NCBI RefSeq assembly: GCF_964355755.1
Contig: NC_092679.1
Location: 8,434,001 to 8,498,000, forward strand
Origin: Antedon mediterranea
Taxonomy: Eukaryota; Echinodermata; Crinoidea; Comatulida; Antedonidae
DNA length: 64,000 nt
Direction: 5' to 3'
Below the pieces are notes generated by a model. The model was given only the letters and a program-made list of their open reading frames with translations. It searched no databases and was not told where the DNA came from. Both the position numbers and the translations under genes were made by a program. The first letter of the stretch is position 1. Each line of letters begins with the position of its first letter. This document shows positions 11,075 through 20,847 of the stretch, one piece after another.

Positions 11075-11875
11075 ATTTTTTCTTTATTCTTTATTCTTTA
11101 TTTCAAGCCAACAGTGTAAAACACCAATAACAGGTTGAAAATAAAATAACTAAACTACAAAATATAAGCCAATATAAATATATACAAAAATGTAAATAAG
11201 ATTATTTAAATAATTTCATTAATAATACATTTAAATTGAGAGAAATTAAATCTAAAGAATTATTTTTTAAAAGACATGAATTGTACAAAGACAAGAGTCT
11301 ACAGAAAATACAATTTTTACAAACATTGACAAGAGAAAATTTAACATGAAGAAAGGGTTTACTACGAAGATTACGAACAGGAACATTAAAATAAAACAAC
11401 GAAACAAGATTACAATCAAACTTAGAAGTAAGACATTTATACAGGAATTGCAAATCCTGTCTTGCTCTCCTAGATGTCGGGGAAACAATAGGAGGCAGAA
11501 ATTGTTATGGGTCCGATCTATTCTGGAGGCTTGAGAAGCAGAGAGTGAGTTGTAAATAATTGAACAGAAATTGAAAGATGGTTGGATGAGGGAAAGATAA
11601 AGTGCACGTTTGGTGTATAGAGATAAATGTTTGCAATTGCGCCACATCAGCCCAAGCAGCCTATTGGCCTTTCTGACAACATGATCAACGTGTGAAATAA
11701 ATGTCATGTTTACGATGAAAATGCCGAGGTCCCGATAAGAGTTTACACTTTCAAGGACTTCTTCTTGAACAGAGTAAGCGAAAATAATAGGTTTTTTCTT
11801 AAGAGAGCATAGGTTTTTTCTTTTTGACATAAGTTTGTAAAATATATACATTTTCTACATTTGCTGGCGATTGTA
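11075..11875 (-). mobile_element. 5'-truncated LINE, RT C-terminal end
   Basis: The minus strand encodes the region after the RT catalytic core of a Jockey/CR1/L2-type LINE. Reading from 11851 down there is a YRDLGIFIV-like segment, then a thumb-like region with TKRALYLSLIQPSFNFCS. A frameshift follows near 11480, after which the frame ending at 11202 continues with NLVSLFYFNVPVRNLRSKPF. The element ends in a repeated AATAAAG tail (11079-11103 on the + strand as CTTTATT repeats), the usual 3' microsatellite of CR1-like elements. It lies antisense within an LRPPRC intron and is too short to be active. Confidence 0.65.
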
Positions 11876-12095
11876 ACTACATAGACCAGAAGCCCAGAAA
11901 GTTTATTCACGTGAAAAGCCACAAAATGATATGATTATGTAGATATATAGCCAAGATGCAATAATCAATATTGCTGTAAATTTACCTTGGGGACACCAAA
12001 TGAGAAGTGTTTAAAAATGGATTTAATCATGTGAAAAGCCACATAGATAAAAATTATTGGACATTGTTCTCATATGTGTATACAATGTTTTAATT

Positions 12096-13324
12096 GGTTA
12101 TCCGCACTTGGCGGATAACCCCTTGTTATTGTCAGGATCTTTTTTTTTCTTTTTCTTTTTTTTTTTTTTCTATATTCTTCTTTCTTTCCACGAATTTTGT
12201 TCGCAGCGTATCTCTAATTCTGGCTAACAAATGATTGTATAACTTTGTCAAAAGATTGCCCTGTAGCTGTAGATGTGCAAGAAACTTTTTTTTTCAAATT
12301 TCGAGTTGCGCGGCGTAAGTTACGCGCAATTTTGTGAATTTCAATGATTGATCATAGAATAAAAACTAAAAGTCGTTTTGTATTGAAACTTGGTGAAAAT
12401 TTAAGTCTTATAATATGCAAACTTTGTATGGATTAAAAATGGCATGTTTCACAAAAAGTTACGCGCGCACGTGCATTTAAAATTTCAAAATGCGAAAAAT
12501 CAATTTCTAATCAACTTTCTACGCGTTTCATGTCATTTTGAGCATTTAAAAAATTCTCACGCGTGCGCAATTTTTTTACGCGCACGTAGCACAAAAACAA
12601 ACATCTTTTTTTTTATTGATTTTTGTTTTTTCTGTCTTTTATAATAAATTTACCAATTTTCAATCAATTTTGCCTTAAAATCTCGTCATACGAGCACGTA
12701 GAATTAAACAATTTGCGCGCAATTTTGATGAAAAAGTCCAAAAATTTGTCAAAATTATGCCTTTTTTTAAACGGTCATAGATTCTAAACTACTTGGTGAA
12801 CTTTTTTTAAATTACATATTCTGGTAGTAGATGAGTTGTAGATATCGAATCATGTATCAATATGGCTAACAGGACATTTTGACGTCATCGTTTGACGTTA
12901 CGTTATGGCCACTCGAATATAAAATATAGGATTTTTGTCTCTTTCCTCATAGCTCGTCACATTTAATAGAGCGCATCTCCACTTTTTTGTATTCCATTTC
13001 CTCCCATTTTTTTATATTGTTTAAGGTCAATCAATTATCTTTCGCATGATTCAACATTTTTTTAATTTTTATTACGTCATCATGTGCAAAAGCGTAAATA
13101 ACTTTGGTCACTTATTTTCACCTATTCTGCACTGTATGTAGTACGTATACAGTATATAGTGTATACCGTATATACTTAGACATGACACAAAATAGAGAGC
13201 GCACTAACATTTTTTTTAATGGCATAATCGTTTTGTCTGCGCGCAATATTCTAACGTATGACGTGCACGTGGCTTTTGCTCTGCGGATAACCTAACTCGT
13301 CCATAGTGACGAGTTCAAATCTAG
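12096..13324 (+). mobile_element. Helentron/Helitron2-like element, copy 5 (full length)
   Basis: This is the cleanest copy (about 1.23 kb). The 5' end is the short inverted repeat GGTTATCCGC-ACTT-GGCGGATAACC at 12096-12120. Then come a T-rich tract, the ACGCGCGCACGTGC block, TTGACGTCATCG, the GTATAC-rich segment, CTGCGGATAACC, a hairpin (ACTCGTC/GACGAGT at about 13295-13314), TCAAAT and CTAG at 13321-13324, followed by TTT. The 5' terminal GGTTATCCGCA is the complement of the subterminal TGCGGATAACC. This asymmetry, terminal at 5' and subterminal at 3' before a hairpin, is what is described for Helitron2/Helentron elements. It ends 37 bp upstream of an LRPPRC exon. Confidence 0.65.
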
Positions 13325-13360
13325 TTTAATATTTGTATTCTGTTTTTATTATTTAAATAG

Positions 13361-13520
13361 ACACCAGGGATGATTGCCAGACCAGGCAGACTACATTGGT
13401 ACTCAGAAAAATGTGTTGCAGAGCGAATGCAAGAACAGATGGAAAAATTAGTTGAGATCACCAAAGATTTGTACAATTGTAACAGAGATAACCTTTATTT
13501 TTGTCTTTTGCAACTTTACG
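13361..13520 (+). CDS. LRPPRC: LRPPRC-like PPR protein, penultimate exon
   Basis: The acceptor is AAATAG (13355-13360) and the donor GTAAGT (13521). The exon encodes 53 residues plus one base of a split codon. The peptide begins TPGMIARPGRLHWYSEKCVA, and further on reads EKLVEITKDLYNCNRDNLYF. From memory, this matches human LRPPRC segments TPGLRARSARLQW and [20 protein letters not shown] closely enough for orthology, not just PPR-family membership. It joins the previous exon in phase 0 and the next in phase 1. The protein acts in the mitochondrial matrix as an mRNA-stabilising RNA-binding factor. No disabling changes are seen. Confidence 0.82.
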
Positions 13521-14309
13521 GTAAGTAACTTTGCCCAGCATTTTCATCTCTTTGTTGTTTTTGTTTTTTTGTATATTTTTTTGATTTTATACTGCTCAAA
13601 ATAAATAAATAAATGAGGAAACGAAAGTTGTTATTTTATTATTATTCTCATCTGTCAGCACCAACACAGCACTAGAACCAACATCACTGGCATTGATGAT
13701 ATCATTCTTAATCATAATCATTTTGCAATATCTTCATGTTATCTATTATATGGATTTTGTTTTGTTTTATTGGTGAAATTCAGACATATAATCAAGTATG
13801 ATACAGACTCCTAAAATGTCCTATCAGTTTTTTCTAGACTTTTTAGAGATCCTTGGAGAGTTTAAAATGAATTCCCTTTCAAGTGCTTTTCCACAACACA
13901 CTTTAAACTGGAGTACAATTATTATTTCTTGCTGTGTATCAAAATTTCAATGTGGAGTCTCTAACATATAGTCAACTTCTCTAACTTTCTCTAATAATTT
14001 GTAAGGACCAACACATTTTGCAGATGATTGACTGGGAAGGGCAACATAAGCAACACTTCATCACCTGCTTTTCTATCAAACGTTCTCTTCATTTAACCCC
14101 AGGATTGCTCAAAGTCAATGTCAACCATGAGGAGCAAATGTCTTGGCCAATCCAATTTGATTTAGCCAATTTTAGCCCTGCATACATTTATAGGCTTACA
14201 TGGCCACATGTTTTCGTATTTGATTAGCATGGAAAATACCTAATTTTGAATGTTGTTTTGTACGACAAATCATTAGTTTTTTGTTTGTTTTTTTTCTTCT
14301 TATTTTCAG

Positions 14310-14476
14310 CAAAAAATGGAGATCCTGACAAGTGCTTTCAAATTTGGACTGACATGCAGGAAGAGGAAGTAATCCCTTCAGATCGTACTTTGCGATATCT
14401 TGCAAATGTTTTGAAATCACATGGTCGTCCAGTTCCTTATGAAGTACCAGCGATAATCGAATTTGCAAGTCAGTAA
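14310..14476 (+). CDS. LRPPRC: LRPPRC-like PPR protein, terminal exon with stop
   Basis: The acceptor is TTTTCAG (14303-14309). The split codon completes to Ala, and the peptide runs AKNGDPDKCFQIWTDMQEEE, then VIPSDRTLRYLANVLKSHG, ending with VPAIIEFASQ and TAA at 14474-14476. The first half parallels the human VIPREKTLRLLAEIL region. The last ~25 residues also resemble the very C terminus of human LRPPRC (LKRYASLLKYAGEPVPF...FYAQQ, from memory). The stop is therefore plausible as the natural end, though a weak donor (GTCAGT) just before the stop could instead extend the gene to further exons. A possible poly(A) signal AATAAA lies at 14824-14829. Confidence 0.78.
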
Positions 14477-14940
14477 GACGTATAAATATCATAACATAAT
14501 TATATTTCTCCAATTATTATATTCATATTAATATTACACCCTCTTGGTTACCTACAATTAGGAAAATTACACTGTAAAAATTACTCTATTGTTGAGGTTG
14601 TTGTCTTTATTTTATTCTTTGCTTTGATCTTTCTTTTGTATGCTGAAAGAAAAATTTTGCTAATTTTTAACTGAACTGCCCAACCATTAACCTAAAAGCT
14701 TTGGTCAACAATGAACTGGGGAAGCTTTTAAGGATAAGATTTGGCAACATTATTAGTCTAGCTAGTTTTAAAATATGTATTAAGGAAACTGAAACTACAA
14801 AATCTGTCTTAAAAACTTCTTATAATAAAATCACACATGAGGAATATAATGATATTTGAGTGATTTGTTTTTTCGCAGTAATTTTTTGAAACATGCAAAT
14901 GGCCTAATTCATGCTCTAAATTGCACTCAGGTGCAGGATT
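14477..14940 (+). other. 3' flank of the LRPPRC-like gene
   Basis: AT-rich sequence without coding features. AATAAA at 14824-14829 is the nearest strong poly(A) signal candidate after the stop codon. No further PPR exon was recognised here or in the next 5 kb. Confidence 0.4.
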
Positions 14941-14944
14941 GGTT

Positions 14945-15420
14945 AAAGCAAAAAATAGCATAATATAGCAAATGATTAGCTATATTTGAAAATGCTTAAA
15001 TAGCATTAATAAAGCATCAAATAAGCAGACAATAGCATGTACACTTGCTCATGATTCAGCTACATGTGCTATTTCCGCTTAAGCATTTCATCAGCTATTG
15101 GCAAGAAGCACTTGTAAGCATATTATAGCAATTCTTAAGCAGTCAATAGCGTTCACTAAGCTTAAGCAAATAATAGCATAATGTAGCAAATGATTAGCTC
15201 TATTTGCTTGTAAGCATACTATAGCAATTCTTAAGCAGTCAATAGCATTCACTAAGCTTAAGCAAATAATAGCATAAATTAGCAAATGATTAGCTCTATT
15301 TGCTTGTAAGCATACTATAGCAATTCTTAAGCAGTCAATAGCATTCACTATGCTTAAGCAAATAATAGCATAAAATAGCAAATGATTAGCTCTATTTGCT
15401 TGTAAGCATACTATATTCCT
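14945..15420. repeat. 96-bp tandem repeat (~4 copies, AGCAAATAATAGC)
   Basis: The segment TTAAGCAGTCAATAGC starts at 15135, 15231 and 15327, an exact 96-bp period, with partial units on both sides. Units carry AGCAAATGATTAGCTCTATT and GCTTGTAAGCATACTATAGC. Because 96 is a multiple of 3, an antisense frame (15091-15381) stays open with a 32-residue repeat. That is a by-product of the period, not evidence of a gene. Confidence 0.85.
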
Positions 15421-15604
15421 AAGCAGTACAGCTAGGTATCACATACATACTGCATTGCTGTGGTAACATAGAGCTAAACCATTCATGTGTGGAAATGAAA
15501 ACCAACCTGCTTATTCGGCTTATTCCGCTAAAACATCCTGCAGTACCGCATTAAATTGCAAACTACATACATACAGTTTGCTGTTGGTAAAAGTTGGCCA
15601 CCAA

Positions 15605-15784
15605 CAATGCAGTGTTTAAGCCATGGAATAATTTTGGAATAAACTTTTCAGCGATTTTACCCCAAATTTTAATGAAACCATTCAGTTACTAATACAATGC
15701 AGTGCTTAAGCCATGGAATAATTTTGGAATAAACCTTTCACCGATTTTACCCCAAATTTTAATGAAACCATTCAGTTATTTAGT
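15605..15784. repeat. 90-bp tandem duplication
   Basis: CAATGCAGTG starts at 15605 and again at 15695. Each is followed by near-identical sequence (TTAAGCCATGGAATAATTTT..., then CCCAAATTTTAATGAAACC) with only a few substitutions. The high identity points to a recent duplication. Confidence 0.85.
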
Positions 15785-15845
15785 TATTAACCATTGGATA
15801 TAATTCCAATTAATGCTCGAAATTGTATGACTATATTTTAAAAGT

Positions 15846-15900
15846 GGTACCCACAGCATTGTCATTTTTTCAGTAATTTGCCTTTGGATTTATATTTTAA
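15846..15900. repeat. Short dispersed repeat shared with 45097-45150
   Basis: TACCCACAGCATTGTCATTT, then CAGTAATTTGCCTTTGGATT and TATAT, recurs almost unchanged near 45100 in the 3' region of the second LINE. This suggests a LINE-derived or independently dispersed fragment. Confidence 0.6.
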
Positions 15901-15974
15901 AAGTGGTATACACGTCAGGCGTTTTACATAAGGCGTTTTAGATGGAAGGTGATTAAATCCTGGAGCGGGGTTGG

Positions 15975-16175
15975 TGAAATCTGTCCATAATCGATTACTT
16001 TTCTGTCCATAATAGGTTACTTTCTGTCCATAATAGGGACTAGAGGGCACTGTTGTTTGTCCATAATAGGTAACTTTCATAATTGGCTGTCCAAAATAGG
16101 TGACTTTTTGTCCGAAATAGAGGATTTTATTGCTATAGTGCGCCATCCATTGTGTTGTCCATAATAGGTGATTTT
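15975..16175. repeat. Degenerate short repeat of TGTCCATAATAGGT(G/T)AC
   Basis: About seven to eight imperfect occurrences of TGTCCATAATAGG (variants with AAA or GAA) are spaced 20-45 bp apart. The antisense reading gives YFGQKVTYFGQ-like repeats, hence a spurious 94-codon ORF at 15862-16146. Confidence 0.7.
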
Positions 16176-19100
16176 TTTGGCGTACTCGTACGTACGTAGT
16201 TTATTTCGCGAGTAGAAGTAATACTCATTTGCTTTCTGTTCTGACTTCGAGGCTACCTAGGAGGCCTAATTAGTATAACTATAATTATCTAAGTCTCTCT
16301 AGCCTAGGCTAGTCCTGTTAGTTAGGCTACCTATATAGGCCTAGTACTACTAGCCTAGTATATTTGTTATTGTCCACTAATAATGAAATGTGAGATTTAT
16401 TCAACAACAAATAATTTAATTTGAACTTCATTTTAGGTTTTGAATGTTAGTACGGACAGACATTACGCAACTTACCATACTATTGCAAGTTTAAATAAAT
16501 CACCCAACCCACACGTTCTTTTACAAAAATAAAAAATACCCCATAATACTCTAATATTGAAGAAGTTTTATTTTTTTAAGATAATGAAAATGTAAACTGT
16601 TATTTTTAATGCATTGGTGTTTCAATGTAATTGTTGTATTTTTTTTTCTTTGGACTTTATTTTGTTTTGTTAATAATAAAAATCAACTTTATCAATTTAA
16701 TATTGAAAAAGACATCACAGTTCAGCACTTCATTTCGTCATTTTAGGTCCTCCCCTATTTCAAAATCCTGGATCCACATAGCTCAATGACAAATCATTCC
16801 AGTCTGAAGTGGATCAACAGCAGCACTTCTCATCCATTTATTATATTGTTGTTTAATTAAATGAATCAATTTTAATGTTTAATAATAAGAAATACGACAA
16901 TAAATCAAGTTTACATACACATAGTGTACAATCAACACCTTTGTTCTGTATTCAGAACAGTTTATTGAAAAGTGTAAAAACATGGTTAAACTACAATTTG
17001 AAAAATAGCAAAGATAAATAAAATACACCATAATTATTATGTTTATTACTATAATTATTGATCGATGATGTACTTTTTCATTTCAGCAGCATACTGTATA
17101 TGAGCAGAATATCAAACATCTGTATGCCTATAATTAAAAAAGGAAATATTTAAATACTACTATAATACTATAATAATGCTAATACTATATTATTGTATAA
17201 TGCAAATAACTTCAATCTTAGTAATGCTGAGACAAATGTTCATGTTGTATGGTGGGACACAGTTATGTTTAAATATTTATTGCATTTTTAAAAAAAGATA
17301 TGTAGGAATGTTTTACTAAATTTAAGTTTACTAGATGGTTCTCGAATACACAGTAATTTCAGCGTAACAAAACGGGCGATTTCAAATGTACGTACCGCAG
17401 GACTATAATACATTGTCGTTTACAGAAACGAATAAATAGACACGATGATTTATGTAGTCAACTAAAATTAGCACCCTGGGAATTACTTCCGAAGGAGAAA
17501 CTCATCACAAAATGAGTCCAAATTTTTGATTTGGACTCATTTAAAGAAACCCAATTTGTTTTTTGTATGTAACATTAGGGTTGAGGGATGGGAAAGCGGA
17601 TAGGTACAAAGAAGAACAATTTTTAAATATATTCTTTATCCACTCAGTAACGAAATATTTCTTTCATGTTTTATAGGCCTATAAATAATATACCTCTAAA
17701 TACAGTAAAACATTTGCAATTTAATACTTTGTTAAAACTGTCACTGTCATAATCGATTGAAATATTAAAGTACACGATACACCACTACGACGTTTATATT
17801 TTTGGTAATTATTAATTAATACAAACGTTGAGAAGGAACTGTCAGTGTAAAGTTTATTTGTAAATAATAATGTGTTTATATATCTAACAGTAGAGCCTAT
17901 CCACAATCTCAGTAATAAAGTTTATTTGTATATATTTTTATATTACATCTAACAGTACGAACATTCACATTAAGAAATGTTCGATTCAAATGAGGACCAA
18001 CAATAGTTAATAGGTATTTACAGTATTGTCGAAGTGTTGCAAGTTTATTCTCAAAGGGCCCATATATTTACCTACCGTATGTGTTAACAAGGGCTCATAA
18101 ATTGACCTACTTGTGTTAAACCAAACTCTGGCAGACTGAGAGATTGGGATGTTCCATTCATCGCAAATCAATACATTTGTATAATTGTATATTAAATCTA
18201 CCAAAATAGTATTTTTTAAAGAAAATCGGCCTGTCTTCAACATTATGATGCTGTACTGTAGCGGTTCAACCGGTTTTCAGCTATTAAAAACAATTATCGT
18301 AGGAGGAGATAGGAAAATGCGAAGCCTCCTCGCATTTTTGTGGCAGGTATTTTTCAAGATGGACATCCATTAGACAGTGTATACCACGATCGGAAAACAC
18401 CCCTCTTTGGGGCAAATCGTTGAACCTAAATTCGTTTTAATCGTCAATAACTAATTCTCTAACTTAATTTAATTAGTAAATAGGGTTAAATCAGGTGGTT
18501 AAAATCAGTACCGAAAGTACGAACCAACTTTATATACCATCGAGTAAAAATTGTAAAAGTAAGGCGCGATTTACCGAATTTTGCCCTTACGTAAATTTAT
18601 ATATAGATACCAGTTGTCAGAGTCAATTATTACCATACTCACTATAATATAAAACTGATATTAAATGTTTTCAAGATAAAGGCTTTATTGAATAAATGCT
18701 TTAATAATATAACATTTAATTAAATTTTGAAATATTTTCTGCATGAATTTGTTAGTGGATTTATCTATTCTTTGTAGGTTGGGCCTATCTGTTACTTACC
18801 CTAGTTAATAGAAATGTGCATGCTACTATGTACTAAAACATTGATCAGAAGATACACTGTACACAATCTGTAATACATGCAGAAAATATGGGAAAACAAT
18901 TGAGATTTAAATAGATGACATAATAACATACAGTAACTATAGCTCTGGTTCTACTATACTGCCAACCTACTAACTGTTCGAACTGTCTGGATAAGAAAGA
19001 CTCATTCATTCACAAAATAATAAAAAAACAAAAATTTTATAGGTCAATCTAGCAATCTAGATGTCTGTGAATTGAAGACAAACTACCAAGGCCATCAGCT

Positions 19101-20268
19101 GTAACTCAAAAAGTGGCTAGAAAATGACTTTCGTTCCAGTAACGGCGGCACTACTTTTTGAAAGCAAATACTGATAATTTAACCCTTTATACATGTTATG
19201 TTAAAGTTTCTTTAAAAAATATGCTGCTGTTTTTTGTCAGGAGTGATTTAAACTCGTGATGGTACCATAAAAATGGCCTATTTTGAGGTCTGAGCCCATG
19301 TTTGGGTAGCTGTAACTTTATTTATAAATACCTTTAGCATTTGGAATTTTTAACACGTATTCCAAACACAGTTTATATCACAAATCCAAAATTTTAAATT
19401 TCAAATGTAAAAATCCTTAAAATAACAGTAACTGAAAAAGTGCGAGTTGTTAGACCTTCTGCCGTGAATGTTTACATCGAGTAAATGGCGTCGCGAGGCA
19501 AATTGTATGATACGGTGCTGCCGCCGTTGGCTTATTACTAGAATACAGCAATATAAAAAACGAACGAATCGGTTAATTGTATATACAGTACATTATAAAC
19601 ATATTATTATGTACTAAATATAAACAGTTGGTTTGGTTTAAAAAAATGAAAAATAATAAGAAACAAAGAAAATTGTGATTTTTTTTTGGTCGGTTGCAGT
19701 GGCCTTCCATACATTTGATGACGCCCTCTATTGACATTTTCCTACAAAACTTTTAAGTTCTCATTATACAGTAATGTTATACAGTAACAGACGTTGAAAG
19801 TAGTTGTAATAAAAACATTTCCTATAAATACATAAAATGATTGATTTTGTTGTTGTTAAAACCATATTTGCATTCGTTGTTTTACATTTTAAAAAAGTAA
19901 TTTAAATATATAAAGTAAGCAAAATGGCAATATAAAGACGATAAAAATTGATTAAAAACGTACTTTTGACAGTTTTCATTATTCTATAAAGCTCGTTTTT
20001 TGTGTTCATGTTTGGGTAGAGAGGCTATAAACTCAGGGGAGGAATATAAAATACCCTCCCTTTTCACCAAGACAAAAATGAATGAGATGAGTAAGAAGAA
20101 TGCAAGAGTTTGAAAAATAAGATATTTAGAATGGGTAGCATGGAATGATCTATTTAATGAAAACCGTAAGGTTAGAGTCCATACACTGTGCAAGTCCAAG
20201 CTCCTTATATCTTGGCTCTGTGTGTATGTGAGACGCTTCATACCCGGATGTAAAACTTATAATATTTA
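16176..20268. other. Gene-poor AT-rich intergenic stretch
   Basis: I see no credible exon, RNA gene or transposon boundary. Small items only: AGGCCTA-type palindromes around 16260-16350, and a 9-bp-stem hairpin with AAAATGCGA/TCGCATTTT arms at 18314-18338. Short ORFs here (17721-17906, 18007-18243, 18185-18373, 19984-20241) have no recognisable motif and random-looking composition. Confidence 0.5.
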
Positions 20269-20271
20269 TAA

Positions 20272-20340
20272 ATGTTTGGTCTAGTGGTAAAGGCTTTAAC
20301 CTATTACGCTGAAGCCCTCGGTTCCAGGTCTTTCATGAAC
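20272..20340 (+). repeat. tRNA-like sequence, probable SINE head or tRNA pseudogene
   Basis: TGGTCTAGTGGTAAAGGC fits a pol III A box. About 30 bp later CGGTTCCAGGTC approximates a B box (GGTTCNANNCC), with one key mismatch. The acceptor stem pairs only partly (TGTT...AACA), so a functional tRNA is unlikely. It is followed by a T run, which could act as a pol III stop. Confidence 0.45.
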
Positions 20341-20599
20341 ATTTTTTTTGATTATTGAATTGATTGTGAGTCCAGTTGTGAGCCCAGACAATAATGCCCT
20401 GCTAAAATTGATAATTTTACCTTCAATCTGGATAATTATAGTCATTTAAGTTCACCAATCAACTTTGTATACATTTTGGATTGTATAAACATGTTTTTAA
20501 TGTTCTGATATACCCACTTTTGCTGTATGACTTATTTATAAGTCATTTTCTAGGCTAACTATCCTCTGCTATTGTTCCAACAAGCATCACCCAAGCAGC

Positions 20600-20791
20600 C
20601 TTGTTACAACCGCTAATGTAGAAAACGCCAGCTAATGTCAAAACAACCGTTAATGTAGAACAATCCACCGCTTATGTAGTAAAACCTCCAGCTTATAAGC
20701 TGGAGGTTTTACTACATAAGCGGTGGATTGTTCTACATTAACGGTTGTTTCGACATTAGCTGGCGTTTTCTACATTAACGGTTGTAACAAG
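20600..20791. repeat. 192-bp inverted repeat, 96-bp arms, no spacer
   Basis: The centre is GCTTATAAGC (20691-20700). Reading outward, AGCTGGAGGTTTTACTACAT, AAGCGGTGGATTGTTC and TACATTAACGGTTGT pair on both sides to CTTGTTACAACCG near 20600 and its complement at 20791. I find only one or two mismatches over the whole length (TCAAAAC against GTTTCGA, CGCT against AACG). Each arm is itself made of about four ~20-bp units of the type CC(G/A)(C/T)TAATGTAGAAAAC. It lies 9 bp upstream of the first open frame of the LINE and 57 bp upstream of its first good ATG. Confidence 0.9.
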
Positions 20792-20847
20792 CCTGTTGAG
20801 TGAGCCCTTTGTTTCAAGTAAGTAAAATACCAGCTCTATTGTTTAAT

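Noticed and set aside
15091-15381. Antisense ORF with a 32-residue repeat (LSLVNAIDCLRIAI)
   Set aside because: By-product of the 96-bp tandem period; no start, splice or codon signal.
18314-18338. 9-bp stem hairpin (AAAATGCGA / TCGCATTTT) as an RNA gene or terminator
   Set aside because: Too short and isolated; rho-independent terminators do not apply in animals.
20272-20340. Functional tRNA gene
   Set aside because: Acceptor and anticodon stems pair poorly and the B box has a mismatch at a conserved base.
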